In this document: positions 35,065 to 49,305 of the stretch, one piece after another
Layout of the letters: each line of letters starts with the position of its first letter
Numbering within the stretch: position 1 is the stretch's first letter
DNA from: Sapria himalayana
Lineage: Eukaryota > Streptophyta > Magnoliopsida > Malpighiales > Rafflesiaceae
Length of the DNA stretch: 64,000 nucleotides
Assembly: GCA_029783825.1 (NCBI GenBank)
Contig: JAREIK010002966.1
Span: 296,662-360,661, forward strand
Direction of reading: 5' to 3'
The notes under the pieces: generated by a model
Seen by the model: only the letters and a program-made list of their open reading frames with translations
Database searches by the model: none
What the model was told of the DNA's origin: nothing
Program-made: the position numbers and the translations under genes

Positions 35065-36325
35065 AATAATAATTAAACACATAGTTATATATAGTCATCA
35101 TACACTGTTATACATATAGTTATAAATATAGTTACATATAATTATACATAGTAATATATAGTTATAAATATAGTTTTAAAAAGTTATATATAGCTATATG
35201 TTTTTATCCATTAATTTATAAAAATAGAATTGGTAAAACATATAGTTTTATATAGTTTTAAATATATTTATTATGCTTATAATTATATATAAAGTTTTTA
35301 TAGTTGTACATATAATAAAATACAAATATATATAGTTATATGTTATTATACATATATTATATATAGTTATAAATAGTTAAATATAGTTAAATATATAGTT
35401 ATATATTCATACAAGTAGTTATAAGTAGTTATAGATAAATGTAAACAAAGGTATAAACAAATATATAGACTAACATATATGTATACATAGTTACAAATAT
35501 AGTTATATTTAATTATATAAAGTTTTATCTAGTTATACAAATATTTATAAAAAGTTATACACATATAATTAAACATAATGTTGTATGTTGTTATACATTT
35601 AATTATAAATATAGTTACATGTGGTTATACATATAGTTACCCATATAGTTATACTTATATTTATACATGTAGGTATATATATTTTTTCATATAATTTTAT
35701 ATATTTATACATATAGTTATGTATAAGTATAGATATAGTTAAATACTTTTTTATATACTAATATATAAAAATATATATTAAATATATGTTTAAATTATAT
35801 ATCTAAATATAGTTATGTATAATATTTTTATAGTTATACATTTAGTAAAAGATAATTATTTATAGTTATATGTTCTTATACCTCTAGTATATTTAGTTAT
35901 AAATAGAGTTATATATAATTATATTTAAATATACATATAGTTATACATATGTATGTAGTTTAAGATGAGTTATATATAACATTTTTTAGTTATACATATT
36001 CTAAAATACAATTATATATAGTTATATATTATTATACATATAGTATATTTTGTTAGAAATATAGTTATATAGAATTATACTTATAGTTATAAATTATTAT
36101 ATAGTTAAAAAAATAGTTATATATAGTTATAATTATAGTTATAAATATAGTTTACATAGTTACAAATATAGTTACATATAGTTATAAAGTGTTTTATATA
36201 GGTATACAAATAATAATAAATAGTTATAGATATATAGTTAAACATATAGTTATATATATGTTGTTATAAATTTTAATTATAATTATAGTTACATATGTGA
36301 TTGTCCAAATAGTTATACATTTTTA
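35065..36325 (-). repeat. Inverted TATAACTA-type array (element A, right side)
   Basis: Reads TATAGTTATA on the + strand. Its complement reproduces the landmark order of the 27450-29040 array: TATATATTAGTATA, ACATAACTATATGTATAAAT, ATATACCTACATGTATAAAT, ACAACATACAACATTAT. So the same higher-order unit is present in both orientations, about 6 kb apart, either side of the transposase relic. Confidence 0.8.
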
Positions 36326-36329
36326 TTAA

Positions 36330-36430
36330 TTTTTTTGTAACTATTTTAGTGACACAATTGGTTTCTTTTCAAATATGAACCATCAAAATTAAACAATCAA
36401 TCAATACAAATTTGAATATTACAAGTCCAT
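36330..36430 (+). repeat. About 100-bp direct repeat, copy 2
   Basis: Matches 33340-33460 in the same orientation (GTGACACAATTGGTTTCTTT against GTGGCACAATTGGTTTCTTT). Similarity ends abruptly at AATATTACAAGTC. Confidence 0.8.
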
Positions 36431-38115
36431 TTATCCAATGGTTACCTAGATTTACTTCCATTTCAAAAAATATCGATATATCGGATTATTTAGACATATT
36501 CTTATACTTCATATATAACATGTATTTTGTATGTTCAATACATATAAAAAATGCGTGTTATATAAGAGTGCAATAATAGACTTTGAACTATATAGTATGT
36601 CGAGCTTGATAAATTTTTTTTTATTTTATTTGGTATCTAATTGAGTTATGGTTTTTTTTTAATTTGTTTTAAGACAAGAATTTTAAAAAAGAAAGCCTAT
36701 TTTTTTTAAAAAAATAATTTATTAATCCATAAATAACAAAAAAAAATTCTACTTCTTATTTTCCTATTGATTTAAATACGACCAATGATGTTTGAATGGT
36801 TTTTTTGTAGCATAGAAATTCAAAAAACACATTATCTTTGATTTGTTTCTTGAAAACACTTTGAACTTATATAGGATTGTTTTTTAGTTGATAGAGACTA
36901 ATATTTTTTCTGTTTCAATATATTTAATATAATTTGAAGTGATAGTGAAAATTTGATAAAAAATATTTTTTAGAAAATAGTTAATTTAGAGAGCACATAT
37001 TAATGTTGAGATCTTTTTCATATTTCAAAAAAAAACATCAAGATCTTCCATCATATGCAATTGCGTTTAATTTCATTATCAAATATTGAATGTCAATGTC
37101 TATTATAAATTATGTGAATTATTGTATATTATGTTAGTTTTCAAACCATTTATTTTCAAAAATAACATATAATTTGTGAACAATAAATGATATACCATTC
37201 TAAAGGTTCTAAAAAATATGTTTGAACACATGTTCAAGGATATTGTGGGAGACTTACAATTGTGTTTAATTTATTCATAAATTATTGAATGTGATTGTAT
37301 TCATTTTTATTATGTGGAATATGGTAAATTAAGATATTATCCATGCCTCAACATTTCGACAAAGCTCATATATTTTATGAATTGAATAGCATATTATTTA
37401 TTCTGGTTATATACATGACATATCAACATTTCAAGAATTTTTAAGGAATAAAAATGAACCTAAAAATAAGAGGGACACTTTCTCTCTAAAAAAACATTAT
37501 ATTATTGATGATAGTGTAACTTCCATGCCAATTATCTATCAAATTGAACATTGAAATATGATCGAACACTATAATCCAAATGAGAATCAAAAATAAATAC
37601 CGACTAGAAAGAGTGATAATGTAGGAATAAGGTATTAAAAATACACATAATCAATATAAAATAAAAAATCCCTAGATGACAGTTAGAGAAGAAGCCTACT
37701 GAGAAACTTCCAAAGGACTTGTCTACGTCATCAATCGATATGAAGAAGAAGCGTCTGAAAAATATAAACCAACACAATTTATATTTGGAAGCTGAGAAAT
37801 AAAAGCCAACCTCAAAGCTTATACTTCTTCACGATGATGGCGGATGAAGATGATGGACAATAATGGTGGATGATGATGATGACAATGATGACAATGGTGA
37901 TGGATGATGATGGCAGAGAACGATGATGAATGGTGAATTTTTTCTACACAATTACTCCAATCGAACTGGTGCTCATGCTCTCGGCTGAGGAGTGCAAACA
38001 TTGGGGGTTTTAATGTATTTCACCCATAATAGGATATGGGCTTGTGAAAGGTTTGAATATATATCATTATAAATTTTATATCAAATTTTTGATTATGTTT
38101 TATAATCTATTTCTA
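36431..38115. other. No gene recognised; contains a GAT-rich triplet patch
   Basis: AT-rich with no conserved frame up to 37830. At 37830-37935 ATGATGGCGGATGAAGATGATGG-like triplets form a short patch with a 60-codon minus frame (37819-38001, His-rich). It is followed by GGGGTTTTAATGTATTTCACCCATAATAGG. This resembles 7713-7735 after the triplet domain in element C (ATAGGGTTTTACATACCTATAATAGG), so the two elements share a decayed triplet-containing module. Confidence 0.5.
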
Positions 38116-38119
38116 AATT

Positions 38120-38245
38120 TTATATCAAATTTTATATATTTACCTATTTATGTATTTATATATTTGTGTATTTATATATTTATGTATTTATATATTTATA
38201 TATGAATATATTTATACATTTAGATTAGTATATATATATATATAT

Positions 38246-38281
<36 letters not shown>

Positions 38282-38680
38282 TCACATAATTACATATATT
38301 GACATATTTACATATATTCACATATTCACATATTCATATATATACATATTTACATATTTACATATTTACCTATTTACCTATTTACCTATTTACCTATTTA
38401 CATATTTACATATTTACGTATTTACATATTTACGTATTTACATATTTACGTATTTACATATTTACGTATTTACATATTTACGTATTTACATATTTACGTA
38501 TTTACATATTTAAATATTTACATATTTACGTATTTACATATTTACTTATTTACTTATTTACGTATTTACATATTTAGGTATTTACATATTTAGGTATTTA
38601 CATATTTTTGTATTTACATATTTACGTATTTACATATTTACGTTTTTTCATATATACGTATTTACATATTTACATATTAC
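38120..38680 (+). repeat. 16-bp minisatellite TATTTACATATTTACG
   Basis: Units of TATTTACATATTTACG and variants (TATTTACC, TATTTAGG, TATTCACA) fill about 560 bases, with a (CA)n run at about 38250-38277. The open frame 38299-38577 (Tyr/Ile/Phe/Thr/His-rich) is a by-product of the 8-base half-period, which contains no stop in that frame. Confidence 0.85.
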
Positions 38681-38699
38681 ATTATTTGATATAATTTAT

Positions 38700-39200
38700 A
38701 ATTTATAAAATTCTAAAAATTATTTAAAGTAAGAAGATAATTAAAAAAAGTTATATTTATTATTTTAATAAAAATGGAGTATTAAAAGCTAATACTAAAA
38801 ATCATACTCAATTGTCTAATTCTTATAAATTTCAGTAGGGGCAAAAAAAAATTTTGATTCAAATTAACTTAGTGTCAATTTGGTAGTAATTTTCAAAAGT
38901 GTTTATAGGGCTAAAATAAATATAAGTTTTTTTATGAGCAAAAATTATCATTAGTAATATATAAATAACTTTGTTGAAACCCTAAAAAAATAATTGAAGT
39001 GTTCTTTTAATTATCACATTGAGATATTTATTTTTAAAATCATCAAATTTTTTTTGATGTAATTAAAACATCTACGTATTAATCTTTAAATATCAATTTA
39101 TTTTCTTTTAAATTTTATGAAAATAATAAAATTTTATTTTATAATTCAAAATTTTCAAATTTTTTAGTAATTATTTTTTTTAAAGATTCCTATAAGCATA

Positions 39201-39248
<48 letters not shown>

Positions 39249-40050
39249 CTTTAAATAATATAAATATTTACTTGTTTATTTGTTAATTTAGAAATTTTTA
39301 TAAATTTTTTTATTTAATCATACAAATATTTATTTTAGCTTTTATTTGTAGTATTTTTTATTTATGTTTATTTATAAAAAAATATCTTAAAAATTATTAT
39401 AATTATATAATCAATTAATTAATGTTGTTTAATACTAATATTAAAATAACATAATTAAATATATCAAAAAAATATTTTTTATAATTTTTTAAATATTTTA
39501 TAATCAAAAAAAGTTATTTTAGTCTTTATTAATATACATTATTATTATTATTTATAGATTTTTATAATTTATTTATTTATAATATCCAATTTTTAAAATT
39601 TATAAGAAGAATGTGTCTTTCAAGGATCGCTCAACAATAGACCATGACATACCTTTAATATACAAAATTATATAAAATATTAAAACAAATAATATATTAA
39701 AAAAAAATAATTCATTAAAGATTAGTGACAGAAATTATCACCAGCACAAATAGCTAGGGAAAAACCAAACTAAATGCATATATTATGAGAAAATAAATAT
39801 TTAAGTAATAATTGCTTGCAATTATATATAAAACTTTTAAAATTTAGAAAATTTTTTTGTGATGAATTTTCTCATTCTAATTAATTAGGAAAAATTCATT
39901 GCTAAATCCATTGCTAAAATTCATACTTTTCTTTGTGTGAAAATCTATGACAATATTAGTGACAAAAAATTTTAATTCAATGTAAAAATAAAAATATCTT
40001 GCAATTTGCTAGCTAAATTTTTTTAGTTAAATAGACACTTTCTTATAGTG
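38700..40050 (-). repeat. Right arm and terminus of CACTA element A
   Basis: Inverted copy of the left arm at 571-1870: for instance the complement of 39610-39655 reads GTATGTCATGGTCTATTG, then GAGCGATCCTTGAAAGACAC, against 1213-1258. A (TA)n run lies at 39204-39245. Subterminal motifs (GCTAAATCCATTGCTAAAAT at about 39900) are fewer than at the left end. The end is TTTCTTATAGTG at 40050, directly followed by the GATA repeat. Confidence 0.75.
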
Positions 40051-43000
40051 GATAGAGAGACAGACATGTGGCAAGCTGTTAGTCAGAGAAATAATCATGC
40101 AAGTATGCAGACAGACAGATTGACAAACAAACAATTAGACACATAGAATGACAGATAATCATACAAACTAACAAATAGACATACAAATAGATAGAAAGAT
40201 AGACAAACAGATAGACAGACTAATGGTTAGGCAGATAAACAAATATATAGATAAATTGAAAGAAAAAATAGATAGATATATATATAGATAGATAGAAAGA
40301 TAGAGAGATAGATAAATAGAGAGAAAGATTGATAGGCAGAATTATAGATAGATTGATAGACATATTGACAAACAAATTTATAGATCGATTGATATATAGA
40401 ATGTAAACATTTTGCTAGACAAATAGATAGATAGATAGATAGATCGATAGACTAATAGATAGAACGTTAGATATATAGATAGATAGAGAAATGGATAGAC
40501 AGATAGATATGTAGTTAGAAAGATAGATATAGATATATAAATAGATAAATAGTCATGTAGATAAATAGATAGATAGAAAGATAAACATATAGATAGATAT
40601 ATATATATATATAGACAGATAGATACAGTGATAGATAGACAAATAAATAACAAAATATATAGACATATATATAGATAGATAGATAGACAAGAAGATATAT
40701 AGATAGACTGATAGATAGATAATTAAATAAAAAATAGACAGATAGATTGATTGATAGACAAATAGATAGATAGATAGACATATAGGTAAAAAATAGATAG
40801 TTAGATAGATATACAGATAGATAGAAAAATAGATAAATATATAGACAAATAGATAGGTAGTTAGATTGTCAGATAGATATATAGAAAAACTTTATAGATA
40901 GATAGATAGACAAGTAGATAAATAGATAGATAGATATAAAGATAAACATATAGATATATAGATAGATAGATATAGAGATAGAAAGATAGATTGATACAAA
41001 GATATATAGACATACAAGTAGACAGATAGATAAACTAATAAAGAGATATATAGAGAAACAAATAGATAGATATATAAATAGATAGATAGACAAACAAACA
41101 GATAAATAGATAGACATATAGATAAATATTCAAATAGATTGTAAAACAAATAGATATATAGTTAGATAGATAGGTATGTAGATATACAAGCAAGCAATCA
41201 AGTAGGTAGACAATAATGTAGGCGTGCAGATAGATAGATAGACAAACAAACAAATAGACACATATAATGAAAAAAAAACATACAAACAGACAAGAAGACT
41301 TACAAATAGACAGATAGATAGAGAGATAGAAAGACAAATAGATATATAGATAGATAAAAAGAATGCTAGATTGATTGATAGAAATGTAGATAGACAATTT
41401 AATAGACAAATAGATATATATTAAATATAAAAAATAGATAGATAAATAGAGAGATAGATAGATAAATAGAGATATAGATAGATAGAGAGATTGATAGACA
41501 GATTTATAGATAGATTGATAGACATATTGACTAATAGTTTGATAGACATTTTTATAGACATATATAGACAGATAAATAGATATATAGATAGATAGATAGA
41601 TAAATTGACATATAGAAAAAGAGATAGATATATAAATGGATTATTACACTGATATATAGATAACTAGATAGATAAACTTATAGATAGATAAATAGATAAA
41701 GGTATATATAGACAGATAGATTAACAAAAATATAGATAGATAGATATATATATATAAACAAATAGTAGTAAATAGATATCCAAAAAGATAGACAGATAAA
41801 AATACACACACACACACACACAGACACAAAGTTAGATAGATAGATAGACAAATTTATAGATAGTTAGATAGATAGACAGACAGACATATAGATAGACAGA
41901 CTGATTGATTGATTGATTGATTGATTGAGAGATTAAAAAATAAATAGATAGATATACATAATTATAGATAGATAGATAGGCAATTAGATAAAAAAATAAA
42001 AATAAAGAAAGATAGATACAAAGATAGATAGATAGATAGATAGACAGATGGAGAGACGGACAGAAAGAGTGATAGATGATAGTTAGATAAATAGATAGAA
42101 AGATAGAAAAAGATAGAAAGATTGATCGATAGATAGATCGATATATAGATGTTAAGAAAAATAGAAAGACAGATTGATAGAAAGATTGATAGATAGATTA
42201 AAAAATAGATAGATAGACAAATAGATAAAGTGACATATATATTAATAGATAGATGATATTTAGATAGAAAGACAAATAGAAAGATAGATAGATAAATTGA
42301 TTGATTGAAACATAGATTGAACGAAAAAGTGATAAATAGATTGATATACATTTTGTTATACAAATTCATAGATAGAAAGATAGATAGATTCATTGATTGA
42401 TAGATAGACAGACAGACAGATAGATAGATCGACAGATAATTAGATAGATATATTAATGGATAGATAAATAGATACATAGACATATAGATAGTTTTATAGA
42501 GAAAATATTTAGTCAAATAGATATTAAGAAAAAAAGATAGACAGATAGATAGATATATAGATAGATAGAAATAGAGATAGACTATAAGATAGATAGATAA
42601 ATAGATATATAAACAGCTAGAAAGATAGATATATAGTTAGAAAAATAGATAGATAGATATATAGACATATAGTTAAACAGATAGAAAACATATAAATAGA
42701 TAATAAATTATTGTATTCATATAGAGAGAGAGAGAGAGATATATAGAAAGATAGAAATAGATATAAATAGATATATAGATAAATCGATAAGTAGATAGAT
42801 ATATATACACAGATAGATAGATAGACATTGAGATAGACAGAAAGGTATATATTTAGATAGATAAATAGAGAGATATACAGATATATAGATAGATAGATTG
42901 ATAAACAGTTAGATGGACAGATAGATAGATAGTTAGTTAGACAAATAGATAGGTAGATTGTTAGACAAAATAGATAGATAGATCGATAGATATATAAATA

Positions 43001-44317
43001 TATTATTAGACTAATATATAGATTGATAGATAAATAGATAGGTAGATAAATGCAGATGTAGATTGATAGATAGATAGAAAAATTGATAGACAGATAAATA
43101 GATATATAGATAGATAATAAGAAAGATAAATAGGCTGATAAATAGACATTTCGATAAACAGATAGATAGGTAAATAGATAGATATACAGAAACAACGATT
43201 TATAGATAGATAGAAAAAATATGCAAATATATCGAAAAATAGATAAATAGAGAGATACTCATATTGATAGATAGATAGATAGTCAAATAAATAGACAAAT
43301 AGATAGAAAGATAGATATACTTAAAGTATACTGTCATATAGACTGATAGATAGGTAGATTGATAGATAGACAAGTAGATAGATAGATAGATAGACTAATA
43401 GATAAACATATAAAAAAATATATAGATAGATAGATAGATAGAAAGATAGACACATAAATAGAAAGATATATAGAATGATTGATAGATAGATAAATAGACA
43501 AGTAGATAGATAGATAGATAGATAGACTAATAGATAGACATTTAGATCTATAGATAGATTGACAGGTAGATAAATAGATAGACAGATTGGTAGTAGACAA
43601 ACAAAGAGACAGATAGATAGATAGATAGATCGATCGATCAATTATTATTCAAATTGATAGTAAAATAGATAGATAAATAGATAGCCAGACTAACAGGTAA
43701 GCAGTCAAGCAGGTAGAAAATCTGGTAGGTTGGCAGACAAACCATTGACAAACATACAAATAGACACATAGAATGAAAGACTAACAATCAAACAAATAGG
43801 AAAAAAGACAGAATCACAAATAGACAGACGGATAGACAGTCAAATAGATTTGTAGATAGACAAATAGAAAAATAGATAGATAGTTTGATAAATAAATATA
43901 TATACAAATTGATAGATAGACAAATTGATAAACAAATAGATAGACATATAGATAGATAGACAGCCACATAATTAGATAATAGATAGATATATAACTAAAA
44001 AATAGTTAAATATATTGATAAATATATAGACAAATTAATAAATAGAATGATAGGAAGAATGAAAGATAGATTGATAGACATACTAACATATAGATTGATA
44101 GATATATTGATAGATTGATTGTTAGACATATTGATAGACAAATCGATAGATAGAGAGATATATATAGAGATAAATAGATAGATAGAGATATAGAAAGAAA
44201 GTTAGATAGATAGATATTTAAATAGATTATTAGGCAGATATATATATACATAGATAGATAGATTGATTAACAAATAGATAGACAGATAGATAGATAATAT
44301 GATAGATAGATAAATAA

Positions 44318-44352
<35 letters not shown>

Positions 44353-46737
44353 AATAAAAGACTAAAAGATTGATATATAGATTTATAGATAGATAGATAG
44401 ATAAACATATATAATTAGATAGATAACCAAAAAGAAAGACAAACAACTAGAAATATTGATAGATAGATAAATAGACAGATATACAGATAGATAGGTAGAA
44501 AGATAGATAGACAAATAGATAGATAGATAGATATATATATAAACAAATAGATAGATAGATAGATAAATTGATATATAAACAAATAGATAAATAGATAGAT
44601 ATACATATTTATAGACAAAAAGATAGAAATATTGTTAGAAAGATTCATAAGTAGTTATATAGACAGATTGAAAGATATTTAGATAGATAAATAGGCAAAT
44701 AAATAGATAGATAGATAAATCAAAGACAAATAGAAAAATAGACAAATAGAAGGATAGATACAAGTCTAATAGATAGATAGATAGATAGATAGAAAGATAT
44801 ATAGACAAAAAAATTAGAAATATACATATATATAGAGATAGATAAACAAAAAAGTAGATAGATTGATAGATAGATTGACAAATAAATAGAAAGAAAGATA
44901 AATAGATATATAAATAAAAAGATAGATGGACAGATAGATAGATAGATTGATAGAAAGATTGATTGATAAATTGATATATACAATGATAGAGTGATTGATA
45001 GACAGATTAATAGAAATATAGAAAGATAGATTGATTAAATGATAGATAGATAAATAGATAGATATACTTATAGATCGACAGTTTATTAGACATTTTGATA
45101 GATGGATAGACAAACAAAGAAATAAACATATAGTTAGTCAAATAAATTGATATGAAGATAAATAGATAGATTGATAAATAAATAAATAAATTGATTACCA
45201 AATAGATAGATAAGACAAATAGATAGAAAGATAGATAGATAGATAGAGAAATAGATTGATTGATACATAATAGGTTGATAGTCAAAATTATAAATAGTTT
45301 GATTGAGAGAGAGAGAGAGAGATAGATAAATAGATAGATAGATAGAAAAACAAATAGATAGAAAGATAAAGTAAATATTGATATATTGATTGATAGATAT
45401 TTTGATAGTCAGATTAATAGACAGATTGATAGAAAGCTTGATGATTGACTTATAGTCATAGATAGATAGATTAAAATATTGACAGATTCATAAATAGATA
45501 GATAGATAGATTAATAGAAAGATAGATCGATAGATAGATGAATAGATACATAGATACATAGATCAATAGATAGATAAACAATTAGATAGATAAATTTATA
45601 AAGATATTTAATAGAAAGAAAAGATTGGTAAATAGAAAGACACAAATATAGATAGAGAGATAAATAGAAAGATAGATAGACATGTAGATAAATAGACAGA
45701 TTGATATATTGATACATAGATTGATAGATGGATAGATATATAGATACATATATAGATAGACAAATAGATAGACAGATAGATAGACAAATAGATAGATAGA
45801 TAAATAAATAGATAGATAGATGGATATATAGATAGACAAATAGATAGACAGATTGTTAGACATATAGATAGATAGATATATAAATCAACAGACATATAGA
45901 TAGATAGACAGTATATAGAAATATAAATAAATAGATGGATAGATAATTAGATAGATAGATAGTTAGATAGACAGATAAATAGATAGATGGATAGACAGAC
46001 AAATAAATAAAAATAGTTTGACAAATAGTCAAATGCATAATTTGATAGATAGACTAACAATCAAACAGACATAAAGGTAGATACATAGATTTATAAATTG
46101 ATTTATAAATAGATAGATAAATAGATATATACATAGATAGATAGATTGATTGAATGATATTTTGATAGATTGATTGATAGACATATTGTTGGACAGATAT
46201 ATTAATAGATTGAAAATAAGATATATAGAATGATAGATAGATAGATAGACATCCAAATATATAGATAAAGAGATAGATACTCTTATAGATAGATATGATA
46301 AAATAAATACAGATAGATGGAAAGAAAGACAAAAAGATAGGTAGACAGATAGACAAATAAATAAAAAATAGATAGATAAATAGATTGACAGATAGATAAA
46401 TTTATAGATAGTAAGAAATATAGATAGATGATAGATAGATAATTGATTGATTGACATATAGATAGATAGATACATAGATAGAAAGATAGATAGATAGATT
46501 AATTGATAGACATATAGATAGGCAGATAGACAGATAAATACATACATAGATAGAAATATAGATAGATATATAGATAGAGAGATAGATATAAAGATAGAAA
46601 GAAAGATAGACAAATAGAGTCATATATATAAATAGATTATTATATTGATATTTAGATAAATAGATGATAGATAGATAGAAAGATAAGTAGATGTATAGAA
46701 AGACAAACATATAGACAGATATAAATAGATTATAAAA

Positions 46738-46786
<49 letters not shown>

Positions 46787-49305
46787 CATATATATATATA
46801 ATATACATATTGATATATAGTTAGATAAATAGATAAATAGACAAATATATATAGAAAAATAAAGATTGATAGATAAACATATATATACAAATAGATAGAC
46901 TGATTGATAGATAGATAGATAAACAAATATACAAATAGATAGTCACTTAGTTAGACTGATCGATAGGCAGAAAGATAGATAAAAAGATAAACAGATAGAT
47001 ATATAGATAGATATAAAGATACACAAATAGATAGTCAAATCAATAAATAGATATATAGATATATAGAAAGATATTTTGATAAACATATAAATAAATAGAT
47101 AAATATATATATATATATAGATAAATAGATAGATAGAAAGGTAGATAGATAGATAGATAGGTAAGTAGGTAGGTAGATAAATAGATAGACAAGTAGATAT
47201 ACAAATAGATAGACTAATATATTGATAGATAAATAGTTAGATAGATAGATAGATAAATAAATAAATAGTAAAACAAATAAATAGATATACATATAGGATA
47301 GCATACAATTAGGTAGGTATGCTGATATACACACAGACAAACAAACAAATAGATACATAAAATGATAGAAAACAAATAAAAATAGACAAATAGATAGATA
47401 GATAGACCTATTGATATCCAGAATGATAGATAGATAGATAGAGAGATTGATTGACATATTGACAGAGATATATAAAAACTGATTGACAAATAGATAGATG
47501 GATAGATAGATAGACAAATAGATAGACATACATACACATAGATAGATAGAAATATTAATAGATATACAAAAAAATAGAAAGATTTATAGATAAACAGATA
47601 GATTGACAAATTGATATAAAGATTAATAAATAGACTAATAGGCTGATTAATAAATAGATTGATACATATATTGATAGATAGATAGATTAAAAGATTGATA
47701 GATACATAGATAGATAGATTAATTGATTGATAGTTAGATTTCTAGATATATATATATTGACAAAAAGATTTAGATATAGAAAGATAGATAGAGAGAAAGA
47801 TATATAGATAGATAGAGAGAGAAAATGTCTTATAGTTAGACAAATAGATAGTCAGATAGATAGAAAAATAGATGGATTGACAATTAGATAGATAGATAGA
47901 TAGACAGACAAATAGATATACATATTGATAGATAGATTAATATATAGATTAATAGATAGTTGAAAATAGACAAATAGATAATTGATAAATAGATAAATAG
48001 TCAAATTGATAAAAAGATAGATAGATAAATAGATAGACAAATAGATATACATATAGATAGACAGATAGATAGACATATAGATAGATGGACATATAGATAG
48101 ATAAAAAGATAGATAGATAGATGAATAGACAAATAGATAGATAGACAGATATATCGATAGATATAAAGATAGATAGATTGGCATAATGATAGAGAAATTA
48201 AAAGATAGAAAGATAGACATAAAGAAATATAGACATATAGATTGATAGAAAGATTGACATAAAGAAATATAGACATATAGATTGATAGAAAGATAGAAAA
48301 AATATAGACATATAGTTAGACTGATGGACAAATAGATAGATAGACAGAATGATAGAGAGATATGCAGATAGATAGATAGATATATAGATAAATATATAGT
48401 TACATAGAAATATAATTACATAGATATATAAAAATATAGATAGATAGACTTAAAAATAGATAGATATATAGATAGATTCATAATAAATAAATCGATAAAT
48501 AGATATAAAGGCAGATAGATAGGTAGATAGATAGAATTAAAGATAAGTAGAAAGATTGTTAGAGAAAATGATGGAGATTTTGATATTTATATTCATAGAT
48601 AGATTAAAAGAGATTTAGATAAAAATAGAGATAAATAGATAAACCTATAAATAGATAGAAACATAGACAGATAGATATATAGATAGATAGATTAATTGAG
48701 GGATACATAGATAGATATATAGATAGAAAGATAGACAGATAGATAAATAGATAGATTTATATATACATATATAGATAAATAGATAGATAGACAAATTGAT
48801 AGAGAGATAGACAGACAAATATATAGATAGATAGATAGATAAATATATAGATAGATATATACATATATAGATAAATAGATAGCTAGAATGATAAACTAAA
48901 TGATAAACAGATAGATTGACTATTAGATAGATATATAAATATATAGATATATAGATATATAGATTAATAGATTGATAGATAGACATATAGATAGATAGAG
49001 AGATTGATAGAAAGAAATATAGATAGACACATAGATAGATAGATAGATATATTGATTGATTGAATGATAGATTGATAAAAAGATATAAAGATATATGGGT
49101 TGATAATTACATAATAGGTACACAGATTAATAGACAGATAGATAGATAAATAGATATATAAATAGCTAGATAGACAGATAGAAAGATAGATAGATACACA
49201 GATAGATAGATAGATAGATAGACAGACAAATAGAAAGAAAGATAGATAGATAGACAGACATATTGAATGATAGATAGATATACAAATAGATATACAGATA
49301 GATAA
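40051..49305 (+). repeat. 9.25-kb degenerate GATA/GACA satellite tract
   Basis: Almost every base belongs to GATA, GACA, AATA, GATT or similar tetramers, from immediately after one CACTA end to immediately before the next. TATA-rich patches occur, for example 46741-46780, as do a (CA)n run at about 41805-41822 and a few non-repeat words. Landmark words recur at long spacing: TAGACACATAGAATGA-like at 40136, 41255, 43761 and 47349, and CAGTCAAGCAGGTAG-like at about 41190 and 43690. All the Tyr-Leu-Ser-Ile frames on the minus strand come from TATC having no stop in any phase; none is a gene. Confidence 0.95.

Larger units (their letters stand above)
571..40050 (+). mobile_element. CACTA element A (En/Spm type), composite with nested insertions
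   Basis: The left end starts CACTACAAAAAAATG and the right end finishes TTTCTTATAGTG; reverse-complemented, the right end reads CACTATAAGAAAGTGTC. The next bases (ATTTA-CTA) also agree between the ends, and the arms behind them are inverted copies: 1210-1260 matches the complement of 39600-39660, and 1780-1870 that of 38740-38860. A TNP2-like transposase relic on the + strand lies inside (30056-32203). Removing the nested element at 6197-27168 leaves a core of about 18.5 kb. The distance from left end to TATAACTA array is then about 5.9 kb, almost the same as in element B. The flanking triplets (CAA left, GAT right) do not match, so the pairing of these two ends rests on TIR and arm similarity only. 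Confidence 0.6.

Noticed and set aside
38299..38577. 92-codon frame with repeating Phe-Thr-Tyr-Leu-His-Ile-Tyr
   Set aside because: Produced by the 16-bp minisatellite, with no flanking coding signal.
40051..49305. CRISPR-like or other spaced-repeat array
   Set aside because: Repeats are contiguous tetramers without unique spacers, in a plant nuclear context.
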